Positions 8,736-15,411 of a stretch of 39,724 nucleotides of DNA are shown here, one piece after another. Source of the DNA: Cloacimonetes bacterium UBA5210 (GTDB lineage Bacteria; Cloacimonadota; Cloacimonadia; Cloacimonadales; Cloacimonadaceae). The translations under genes and the position numbers were made by a program. The DNA lies in NCBI GenBank assembly GCA_002412625.1, contig DHVK01000043.1:1-39724 (forward strand). Direction: 5' to 3'. The first letter of the stretch is position 1. Every line of letters starts with the position of its first letter. The notes under the pieces were generated by a model. That model saw only the letters and a list, made by a program, of their open reading frames with translations. It was not told the DNA's origin and searched no databases.

Positions 8736-9326
8736 TTATTCGATAGTCCATAATAAAAATATGATCGAGGCCACCGCGGAACTAACGATCAATGGTTCAA
8801 ACCACTGCAAGCGCGGAGCCGAAAGACTGCTGTCCTTCGTTCCCTTTTGCACAAGATCGTAGTTATCGATCCTCAACAAGCGATGCTCTGGAAGCTGGAT
8901 CTGCTTCACCACAAAACTCTGCACCGGGACACGTTCGGTTCTATATGAAAGAAATTTCTTGTGTTCAAGCATCTGCCACTTCAGGTTCAGCTCCACGTTC
9001 ACCATTACAGCGGAGTCTATGCCATATTTGCTCAAATCCACTGCTTCGGGATTCGTCTCATATAAACTCAGTAAATCCTGACTGCGAATCTCTCTGAGGT
9101 CAAACAAGCGTTCCAGCAGAATCTGTCGCAGACTCTGCGAGAGGGCGGGGGTCCATTCCCCGCAACGAATATCCAGTACCAGCGCTTGCCCCGGATCCAA
9201 CCAGGACGCAATTTCAAGAGCGATCTGATCCGCTTCTTCGTGCATCTTCTCTGCCCACACCACTGAGGCATGGGCAGAAAAGAGCAACGCTACAAATAGT
9301 AGCCGGATGAAACGGTTGCTTAACAC
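8736..9326 (-). CDS. Unknown exported protein with a C-terminal membrane anchor
   Basis: I do not recognise this 196-aa protein. It has a signal peptide (hydrophobic core LLFVALLFSAHAS, probable cleavage after VWA). A mixed alpha/beta region follows with short strands such as LVLDIRCG, VMVNVELNLKW and YRTERVPVQSFVVKQI. A basic region with LRIDNYDLVQK comes next, then a final hydrophobic helix (about 178-194, LIVSSAVASIIFLLWTI). The body would therefore be periplasmic and anchored at the C-terminus. It sits between a CpoB-like and a BamD-like lipoprotein gene, with only 6 and 11 nt between them, so it is probably part of the same envelope function. There are no cysteines beyond one near residue 55 and no catalytic motif I can name. 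Confidence 0.7.
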   Translation of the reverse strand: MLSNRFIRLLFVALLFSAHASVVWAEKMHEEADQIALEIASWLDPGQALVLDIRCGEWTPALSQSLRQILLERLFDLREIRSQDLLSLYETNPEAVDLSKYGIDSAVMVNVELNLKWQMLEHKKFLSYRTERVPVQSFVVKQIQLPEHRLLRIDNYDLVQKGTKDSSLSAPRLQWFEPLIVSSAVASIIFLLWTIE

Positions 9327-9332
9327 CTTGGT

Positions 9333-10262
9333 TTATTGCAGTTGCTGGAGCAGTTGTTCCGCAATATCCATCCTGGAATAGCCGGGATGGTTTTGTTTCA
9401 GCTTGTTGAATTCGGCTCTGGCAGCCTGATGATTGCCCAAGTTCATCTGGCACATGCCCAGCTTCAATTGGGAATCTGCAACTTTCCAGGAATCCTTGTG
9501 ATTGTTTATCACAGAATTGAATTCACGCATCGCGGCGTTGAAATCTCCCTGTGCGTAATAACTTTCGCCTTTCCAGTAGATGGCATTGCCGACATACACT
9601 CCACGCGGATATTTCGCCGCAAAAGCGTCTAATTTGCTGATTGCCTGGCTGAAATTGCCGGTGTAGTATATATCTCTGGCTGCTTCATACTCCGCTTTTT
9701 CGCCACTACTGCTTTCCTGCAGCGAGGCATCTTGATTAGCCGATTGCATTCTTGAGGCCTGCAGTGCTTTCACTTGCTGTTTCAAAGAGCTCAGCTCTGC
9801 TTGCATAGTATCAATTTCCTTGGAGTTAGCTTCCGCCAGCTTCGAATCCGAGGAAAGCGCCGCCATTTGCTCCGGGCTGAGTTCTTCGTTGCTGAGCGCA
9901 GCGATTCTGGCTTCCAGCGCACGAATCATGTTCACGATTTCCCGATCTGAGCTTACCACGTTTTCACCAAGTGAATCCAAAGCTAAAGCCATTTCAGCTA
10001 CTTCCTGAATCAAGCTCTTCATATCGGCTTCATTCTGGGCAAACTGATTTTGAATGTAATCCGGATCCAGCACTTCTGAGGCAGAGCCGGGACTTCTTCT
10101 GCTTTGCATGATTTCTTTGCGCAGCACCACCAGCTCTTCACTATTCTGGGCCAAAGCTTCTTCGGTTTGCTGAAGCCGGCTTTGTTGCGCGCGGTAGGCG
10201 CTGTTACTCACGCAGCCACTCAGCAACACCAATACTATAGAGATCATCAACAACTGTTTCAT
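9333..10262 (-). CDS. CpoB/YbgF-like coiled-coil and TPR lipoprotein
   Basis: A 309-aa lipoprotein. The signal sequence ends in the lipobox LSGC. Residues from about 25 to 175 are long helices rich in Gln, Glu, Ser and Leu that read as coiled coil (for example LQQTEEALAQNSEELVVLRKE). Residues from about 190 to the end form TPR repeats of the Tol-Pal YbgF type (YEAARDIYYTGNFSQAISKL, KGESYYAQGDFNAAMREF, LKLGMCQMNLGNHQAARAEF). CpoB/YbgF coordinates outer-membrane constriction with peptidoglycan synthesis. Two ATG codons are possible; the inner one at 10262 has GGAG 7 nt upstream, while the outer one at 10268 has it only 1 nt away. No tolA, tolB or pal is seen nearby, so the Tol-Pal link is inferred from domain form. 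Confidence 0.8.
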   Translation of the reverse strand: MKQLLMISIVLVLLSGCVSNSAYRAQQSRLQQTEEALAQNSEELVVLRKEIMQSRRSPGSASEVLDPDYIQNQFAQNEADMKSLIQEVAEMALALDSLGENVVSSDREIVNMIRALEARIAALSNEELSPEQMAALSSDSKLAEANSKEIDTMQAELSSLKQQVKALQASRMQSANQDASLQESSSGEKAEYEAARDIYYTGNFSQAISKLDAFAAKYPRGVYVGNAIYWKGESYYAQGDFNAAMREFNSVINNHKDSWKVADSQLKLGMCQMNLGNHQAARAEFNKLKQNHPGYSRMDIAEQLLQQLQ

Positions 10263-10273
10263 CGTCATTCTCC

Positions 10274-11686
10274 TTATTTACTTTCTAAAAAGGCTTTATA
10301 TCCTTTGTAAGTTGAATAGAGATCGGCCTTGGAACACAGTTCATACAAAGAGTGCATTCCCATCAGGCCTACTCCGCAATCTATCACTTCCGCGCCCAAA
10401 TTTGCCAGAATGTAGGCAATGGTGCCACCGCCGCCTTCATCCACTTTACCCAATTCTCCCATCTGCCAGAACACTCCGGCTTCAGTGAAGATCCTTAGGA
10501 CCTTCGCGGTGAATTCGGCACTGGCATCGTTGCAGGAGTACTTACCACCGCTTCCTGTGAATTTGGAGATACCAATACCATGGTTGAAGATCACAGCGTT
10601 CTGTTTTTCATGAACATTCGGATAGTTCGGATCCACCACCGCGGTGACGTCTCCGCTCAAAATCTGTGAATTGATGAAGCTTTTCCGCAGATTCGCGGCA
10701 GAGTTATCTTCCCCTTTGTAAGCCATCAGATCGCTCACAAAATCCTGGATGAAGATGGAATGAGCGCCTGTGGCACCCTGGCTTCCGACCTCTTCTTTAT
10801 CCGAGAAATACACAATCATGGTGCGCTTCGGTTTCTTATCAGAGATGTCCAAAAGGGCGGTGATAGCGGTGTACGCGCAGATGCGATCATCCTGCCCGTA
10901 GCCCACCACCATCGAACTATCGATTCCGGCATCGCGTGATTTTACTGCCGGGACCAGATACAGCTCCGCAGAAAGGAAATCCGCTTCACTGATGCCGTAT
11001 TTATCGTTCAAGGCCTTCAGGGCATAGGCTTTCACCGCTTCCTTTTCTTCGCAGGATGGTTCTACCATTCCGCTAAACACCAGGTTCATCTTGGACGCGT
11101 CAATAGCGTCTGCCAGGTTCTTGGCATACTGCTCTTTACGCGCCAAATGCGGTAACAGATCCGGGATGATGAAGACCGGCTCATCGTCTTTTTCGCCCAA
11201 ACTGATATCCAGCATCTTACCATCAGCTTTCACGATCACACCATGCAGCGCCAGGGGCGTGGAAACCCATTGATACTTCTTGATGCCGCCATAATAGTGG
11301 GTGCGCATGCAGGCCATTTGGGAAGGACCGTCTTCATAGAGCGGATTCTGTTTTAGGTCCACTCTGGGCGCATCGATATGTGATGCCACCATGTTGAATC
11401 CCTTTGCCAGAGGTTCCGAGCCCAAGATAGCCGCGGCCATGGTTTTATCGCGGAAAATTCCATAAACCTTTGCGGAGCCCTTCTTGCCATATATATCGGA
11501 AAACTTGTGCTTCTTGAGCAAGGCTTCCATCCATCTTGTAGTTTCCCGCTCGGTTTTGGCCTCGTCCAGAAACTTCTTGTACGCTACTGCATATGTCATT
11601 GCAGCTTTTTGTTCAGCAACCGGGGCTTCTTTCCAGAAGTTTTTGCGCTCGTAGCTTAGTTTGTTTTTCTTGTCTTCTTTCTTCAT
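10274..11686 (-). CDS. M18 family zinc aminopeptidase
   Basis: A 470-aa cytosolic metallo-aminopeptidase of the M18 family (aminopeptidase I / aspartyl aminopeptidase group). The expected metal and catalytic sites are visible: H103 in ASHIDAPR, D266/D267 in GYGQDDRI, E298/E299 in SDKEEVGSQG, an aspartate in VTAVVDPNYPN and a late histidine in LMGMHSLYE. The GGIKKYQW region and the bacterial-type Lys-rich N-terminus match bacterial M18 enzymes more than eukaryotic DNPEP. It probably trims peptides in amino-acid recycling or fermentation. GGAGA lies 4 nt before the ATG. It follows greA by 26 nt on the same strand and is likely in the same operon. Confidence 0.9.
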   Translation of the reverse strand: MKKEDKKNKLSYERKNFWKEAPVAEQKAAMTYAVAYKKFLDEAKTERETTRWMEALLKKHKFSDIYGKKGSAKVYGIFRDKTMAAAILGSEPLAKGFNMVASHIDAPRVDLKQNPLYEDGPSQMACMRTHYYGGIKKYQWVSTPLALHGVIVKADGKMLDISLGEKDDEPVFIIPDLLPHLARKEQYAKNLADAIDASKMNLVFSGMVEPSCEEKEAVKAYALKALNDKYGISEADFLSAELYLVPAVKSRDAGIDSSMVVGYGQDDRICAYTAITALLDISDKKPKRTMIVYFSDKEEVGSQGATGAHSIFIQDFVSDLMAYKGEDNSAANLRKSFINSQILSGDVTAVVDPNYPNVHEKQNAVIFNHGIGISKFTGSGGKYSCNDASAEFTAKVLRIFTEAGVFWQMGELGKVDEGGGGTIAYILANLGAEVIDCGVGLMGMHSLYELCSKADLYSTYKGYKAFLESK

Positions 11687-11712
11687 TTGTTCTCCATATT
11701 ATCTATTTTTCT

Positions 11713-12195
11713 TTACATAATCTCTAAAATCTTCAGCAAGCGCTCGCCCATGGGAGCTTTAATCAACGCGATCTCTCCCGGTTTCTTTCCCAACAGGCCT
11801 TGACCAATCGGGGAAACCACAGATACCACTTGCATTTGGGTCTCGTCTTCATAAAAGTTCAGCTCGGCGGCACCTACCACCTTGAAGCAAAGCTCTTCGC
11901 TGGTGGCTTCATCGCGCGTCTTGCAGCTTGTGCCAAAGCGCACCGCATCGCGCGGAAAGATGGAGGGATCCACTACTTTCAGTTGAGCGGAACGGCGTCT
12001 CAGATAATCTATCTCAGAATCAATGTGGCGCTGTCTTTCTTTTGCGGCTTTATACTCCGCGTTCTCGCTCAGATCCCCGAATTCCCGGGCCACAGCCACG
12101 GCTTTGATCACTTCAGGACGTTCGGTCATGAGTTCATTGATGCGTTTCTGCAAACGCTCCATCCCCACAACAGTGATAAATACGCTTAGATCCAC
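11713..12195 (-). CDS. greA: Transcription elongation factor GreA
   Basis: A 160-aa protein with the two-domain GreA layout. The N-terminal antiparallel coiled coil runs from about 12 to 78 and includes the acidic tip motif DLSENAEYKAAKERQ, which stimulates transcript cleavage in backtracked RNA polymerase. The C-terminal FKBP-like domain includes VVSVVSPIGQGLLGKKPGE. The gene starts with GTG at 12195: AGGAG lies 10 nt upstream, and the protein begins FITVVGMERLQ just as GreA proteins do. The middle linker (FGTSCKTRDEATSEE) is typical in length. It lies 5 nt after the helical-repeat gene and 26 nt before the M18 gene. Confidence 0.92.
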   Translation of the reverse strand: MDLSVFITVVGMERLQKRINELMTERPEVIKAVAVAREFGDLSENAEYKAAKERQRHIDSEIDYLRRRSAQLKVVDPSIFPRDAVRFGTSCKTRDEATSEELCFKVVGAAELNFYEDETQMQVVSVVSPIGQGLLGKKPGEIALIKAPMGERLLKILEIM

Positions 12196-12200
12196 TTGTC

Positions 12201-13010
12201 TTAGGCTCCTTTCTTCCGATTCAGCAGCTTATGAGCTGCCAATCCGGCCTTTTTCACCCTGGCATTACCGCTTTTTGTCCAGATCTCGACCGCCGGTTCA
12301 ATTTCCGCGGCATAATCCACTATTGAAGCGCTCAAAAGCTCCACAATCTGAGGATCGCGGGATATGCCATATTCCTTCCACACTCCCAAATAGATGGACG
12401 GGGAAAGTTTGGCTACAGTTTTCAGGAACTGAACGTGCAAGCTCTGCATCTCACCCAAAGGATAGGACCACTGGTTTAGTAAATGGCTCAACACATCCGG
12501 GATGAGGTCTTCTCTGCGCTTAATCAGCTTGATACACAAGTTTAGCGCAGCGTGAGCTAAGTCCTCATTTGCGTGCCGGGTCCACCCATATACTTTGGCA
12601 AGATACTTGTCCGGATGCTTGCGCAATAAGGGCAGCATCACTTTATCCAACAAGGAGTTGATGTGCGCGGCATCTGTCTGGAGCATCAATTCTTCCATCA
12701 GGGCGATGTATATTTCCGGATTCTTGTGAGTCAGCTTGGCCAGGATAGTCCCAAACGCCTGCTTGCCATAGTCACCTTTTTTGAACCACAGATTTTTGTA
12801 AAACGGGATGTATTCAACGTGTTTGCGGCCCAGGCGTTGTACGATAACTCCGCTTACAAAGCTGATTACTTCGGAGGGAATCTTACCATTGACACGCTCA
12901 GGATAGGCGATAAAGATGATCTCAAAGTCGTAATTCCCGTGGGGAAGTTTATTCTCAAGGTAGTCCTCTGTGTCTTGTGTCAGCCTTTCTTTCCAGTCTA
13001 TGGTAAGCAT
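12201..13010 (-). CDS. Helical-repeat (HEAT-like) protein of unknown function
   Basis: A 269-aa cytosolic protein made almost entirely of alpha helices arranged like HEAT repeats. Examples are GDYGKQAFGTILAKLTHKNPEIYIALMEEL, shown here only in its general form, LLDKVMLPLLRKHPDKYL and LAHAALNLCIKLIKRREDLI. It resembles DNA alkylation repair (AlkD-type) proteins in size and repeat spacing, but I cannot identify the AlkD catalytic aspartate with confidence, so I leave the function open. GGAG lies 6 nt before the ATG at 13010, and no signal peptide is present. It is the first gene of the minus-strand run that includes greA, the M18 peptidase and the envelope genes. The operon promoter should lie just upstream in the 13011-13100 region, where I see no clear consensus. 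Confidence 0.6.
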   Translation of the reverse strand: MLTIDWKERLTQDTEDYLENKLPHGNYDFEIIFIAYPERVNGKIPSEVISFVSGVIVQRLGRKHVEYIPFYKNLWFKKGDYGKQAFGTILAKLTHKNPEIYIALMEELMLQTDAAHINSLLDKVMLPLLRKHPDKYLAKVYGWTRHANEDLAHAALNLCIKLIKRREDLIPDVLSHLLNQWSYPLGEMQSLHVQFLKTVAKLSPSIYLGVWKEYGISRDPQIVELLSASIVDYAAEIEPAVEIWTKSGNARVKKAGLAAHKLLNRKKGA

Positions 13011-13233
13011 CTATATCTCCTATATCTATAATATTTTCCAACTTATTGCATTCACCAATACAGGCAAAAAGCTGTCAAGTAAAATTAGCCACAGTTTTTT
13101 CGCTGAGATTCAGCGCTTTGTGAATGAGAAGGATAAAGGGGCTATAAGTTCTCACCCAAAGTTGCATGGAGGTACCACTTGACCAAACAAAGTAAAGCAA
13201 GGTGAGAAAAGGATTTCCGGGTGTGCTTGCAAA

Positions 13234-13317
13234 AACCACTTGGACGTTGATTCAGTAAATTTCAATGGTTTGATCACCAAAACCTGCAAATCGGGCACTA
13301 TTATTGTCCAAGTGGTT
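13234..13317. repeat. 12-bp perfect inverted repeat
   Basis: AACCACTTGGAC at 13234-13245 is exactly complementary to GTCCAAGTGGTT at 13306-13317, with 60 nt between the arms. A related string, TACCACTTGACC, occurs at about 13173-13184. The structure could be the ends of a tiny mobile element remnant or a paired regulatory site; nothing between the arms looks coding. Confidence 0.6.
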
Positions 13318-13432
13318 GTCACTAAACTCAGCTTCAAAATCAAGATAAAGTACCCTTAAAGATATATGCTATATACCAATATGTAACTCGCAAGGATACA
13401 TATAGGGTATTGGATTTGTATCTGTTTTGGCA

Positions 13433-13472
13433 TTTGCAGATTTCGGTGACCCAATTTGCAGATTTCACTGAC
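13433..13472. repeat. Tandem 18-bp direct repeat, 22-nt period
   Basis: TTTGCAGATTTCGGTGAC at 13433-13450 recurs as TTTGCAGATTTCACTGAC at 13455-13472 with two differences. The 22-nt spacing is close to two helical turns, which would suit paired protein-binding sites about 80-120 nt upstream of the promoter at 13553. There are only two copies, so this is not a CRISPR. Confidence 0.55.
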
Positions 13473-13514
13473 TCTTTTCAGAAATTATACTTGATAAACT
13501 GCAGTTGATGTATA

Positions 13515-13538
13515 GCCTTTAAGACATGTGTTAAAGGC
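13515..13538. other. 8-bp hairpin or palindromic operator
   Basis: GCCTTTAA at 13515-13522 pairs with TTAAAGGC at 13531-13538 around an 8-nt loop GACATGTG, which itself contains the palindrome ACATGT. It lies 14 nt upstream of the -35 hexamer of the next promoter and has no T run, so an operator is more likely than a terminator. Confidence 0.45.
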
Positions 13539-13552
13539 CTAACAAATAATTC

Positions 13553-13581
13553 TTGACATCCAAATGCTAATAATCTAAACT
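13553..13581 (+). promoter_or_regulatory. Sigma-70-type promoter of the secreted-protein gene
   Basis: A perfect -35 TTGACA at 13553-13558 is followed after 17 nt by TAAACT at 13576-13581. The start codon lies at 13606, behind a strong AGGAGG at 13595-13600 with a 5-nt spacer. Position and spacing fit a housekeeping promoter for the following gene. Confidence 0.6.
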
Positions 13582-13605
13582 GCATATGGAATCTAGGAGG
13601 ATGTA

Positions 13606-14970
13606 ATGAAGAGACTTCTTTTTATCTTTTTATGGCTTAGTGTGATGCTTCTATATGGACAAAGCTGGATCAGAGAATATAACTGGTGGGATTTGTATAA
13701 TGACGACGACTGGACAATGTATCCAAATCCCAACGTTCACAATGTGATACCTGCAATCGGAGGAGGATATTTACTGCAGGCAAGAATAGAATTCTGGCTG
13801 AGTGAGGATCAGCTTTTCTGGGTTCTTGATGATTTTGGAAATGTAGTTCACAGTGTTCACACAAATTCAGGCAGTAGCTACCTCAGAACTCTAACTAGCA
13901 ATGGTGTTGATAGATACTATAGCCTTTTCTATAATGGAATAGTATTCGAATATGATATAGAACTGAATATGCTTAGTAATTATGACATAAGCAGTATTAA
14001 TGGCATCACCGGGAATCGATCTGTCAACGAGTTGCTCTGTTTGGATGATGGTTTCTTGCTGGTTATTAAATTGGATAGCGAGTGTCATATTGCCAAAACT
14101 AATATGAACTTTGAAATAGAATGGATAAGCACCGGGGTGTGGACTTCTGAGCCCTTCAATAGTGTAATACCCTGCAATGAAGGATGGATGGCTGTTGGAG
14201 GTCGCTCGGTTTGTTATTATTCTTCTACAGGCGATTTGATTTGGTTTTACTCTGGTTATGACAACTCCAAAGTGTTTTATGATGCCTTTACGTCTCAAAA
14301 TGGGCAGATTTTTGTAGCGGGATATTCGACAGATATGTTTGGTCTGCAACTGTTTGAAGTAGACATTGATGGTGAGCAGTTGAATCCAACATCCGATTCT
14401 ATTTTTAACCTTGGTACTGGGAAAAAGAAGGTAGTAGAAATGCCTGATGGAAATATTCTGGCTTTCACATATTCATCAAATTCTTTAGATATTCTTCACT
14501 GTTTTACTCTAGACGGTGCTTATCTTTGGGGTAGATCATTTTTCACACATGACAACTATGAATTTGGCTGGGGCAAGGATTTTGGTTTTATTGATTCCAC
14601 GGGAGACGTACTCTTTTGCATGCGTTCCAATAACAACAGAATAACCTTGGTTAAAGTGGATCCGCTCGATGTCTCAGTCTTGGACACCGATCAAGCACCG
14701 CTTGTTTCTTTGATATCTATCTATCCCAATCCCTTCAACCGGGAATTAAACCTGGACCTCAAATTTCCGGAAAACCAGTATCAACCTGTATTAATCGGTT
14801 GTTACAACTTGAAAGGTCAACTCGTCCGCTCCTGGACAGCCACAAACTCCCAAATCCTGACCTGGAATGGCACTGATTCATCGGGCAATCAGCTCAGCCC
14901 AGGAGTTTATATTATTAGGGCAACGTCTGGAGTATATTGTACCGTTTCCAAGATCCTTAAAATACGCTAA
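13606..14970 (+). CDS. Secreted protein with a C-terminal T9SS-type sorting domain
   Basis: A 454-aa exported protein. It has a signal peptide (LLFIFLWLSVMLLYGQS). The body has repeated short beta segments, such as NEGWMAVGGRSVCYYSSTGD, NGQIFVAGYSTDM and PDGNILAFTYSSN, that read like the blades of a beta-propeller. The C-terminal ~85 residues contain ISIYPNPFNRELNL, GCYNLKGQLVRSW, WNGTDSSGNQLSPGVYIIR and a terminal KILKIR. This is the FlgD-Ig-like / T9SS type A sorting domain recognised during outer-membrane export and surface anchoring. No catalytic residues are evident. The gene is visibly AT-richer than its neighbours and uses many A/T-ending codons, which suggests recent acquisition. It has its own promoter and strong ribosome-binding site and appears monocistronic. 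Confidence 0.82.
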   Translation: MKRLLFIFLWLSVMLLYGQSWIREYNWWDLYNDDDWTMYPNPNVHNVIPAIGGGYLLQARIEFWLSEDQLFWVLDDFGNVVHSVHTNSGSSYLRTLTSNGVDRYYSLFYNGIVFEYDIELNMLSNYDISSINGITGNRSVNELLCLDDGFLLVIKLDSECHIAKTNMNFEIEWISTGVWTSEPFNSVIPCNEGWMAVGGRSVCYYSSTGDLIWFYSGYDNSKVFYDAFTSQNGQIFVAGYSTDMFGLQLFEVDIDGEQLNPTSDSIFNLGTGKKKVVEMPDGNILAFTYSSNSLDILHCFTLDGAYLWGRSFFTHDNYEFGWGKDFGFIDSTGDVLFCMRSNNNRITLVKVDPLDVSVLDTDQAPLVSLISIYPNPFNRELNLDLKFPENQYQPVLIGCYNLKGQLVRSWTATNSQILTWNGTDSSGNQLSPGVYIIRATSGVYCTVSKILKIR

Positions 14971-15190
14971 ACAGAGGATAAACCAAAATCTGCCTGCCTG
15001 CTTCCAATGTTGGCTGCCACCTACCTGGTTTTCCCAGTTTTTCTATCTTTTCCCCTTAGACATCATTATCCAACCTTGTCTGGCTCCTGTTTCATTCCCG
15101 GGTTAAACTAGGGTATGAAGTAAGGACGAGACGACATTTTACCGGAGGATTCAGCCTATATGGATATTTTGGGTGGGTACTGTTTTTTTT

Positions 15191-15238
15191 CGAGCTGGGA
15201 TCTATCTGACAGAAAAACGGCTCAAAGAGACGTGTTCC
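15191..15238 (-). repeat. Solo end of the dispersed hairpin-ended repeat
   Basis: Read on the minus strand, this starts with GGAACACG and continues through a CGTCTC-TTT-GAGCCG near-hairpin, then GTTTTTCTGTCAGATAG and CCCAGCTCG. The start, the TTTTTCTG core and the following bases match the ends of the full copies at 17973-18206 and 27346-27557. The match stops after about 48 bp and no opposite end is found nearby, so this is a truncated copy. Confidence 0.72.
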
Positions 15239-15258
15239 AGACGTATTCCGGCCTAAGA

Positions 15259-15288
15259 CCCACAACCCAAATACCCAAAACCCAACCC
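15259..15288 (-). other. Potential G-quadruplex tract (minus strand)
   Basis: The plus strand carries five CCC runs at 15259-15261, 15266-15268, 15274-15276, 15281-15283 and 15286-15288, separated by 4, 5, 4 and 2 nt. On the minus strand this fits the usual G3-N(1-7) quadruplex pattern with one run to spare. It lies about 120 nt upstream of the regulator gene. Whether it folds is unknown. Confidence 0.5.
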
Positions 15289-15411
15289 GCCAGATAGCAT
15301 AAATAAATCCGGCCGGATGAAAACTCAGGGGTTTGCCAGAATTAGATTTATATTGACAATTATAGCAGTTTAGGGAATTTGTAGTAGTATCTAAAGGAGT
15401 TTTGTAAACAG

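Larger units (their letters stand above)
13011..13605. other. Repeat-bearing intergenic region
   Basis: This is a divergent gap between the minus-strand operon and the secreted-protein gene. It holds no convincing gene. It contains an 8-bp inverted pair (TTCTCACC at 13149-13156, GGTGAGAA at 13201-13208), a 12-bp inverted repeat, an 18-bp direct repeat, a hairpin and a promoter, each listed separately. The region from about 13330 on is AT-rich. Confidence 0.6.
14971..15411. other. Intergenic region with a solo repeat end and a C-rich tract
   Basis: No gene is supported here. The region holds a 48-bp end of the dispersed repeat (15191-15238) and a tract of CCC runs (15259-15288), both listed separately. 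The sequence just before the next gene is AT-rich. A TTGACA occurs at 15353-15358, but no -10 lies at a normal distance. AAGGAG at 15394-15399 is 12 nt from the next ATG, a rather long spacer. Confidence 0.5.

Noticed and set aside
13433..13472. CRISPR-like direct repeats
   Set aside because: There are only two copies with a 4-nt gap and no cas genes are nearby.
15353..15390. TTGACA and TAGTAT as a promoter for the AAA+ regulator
   Set aside because: The spacer is 26 nt and no better -10 lies at a normal distance.
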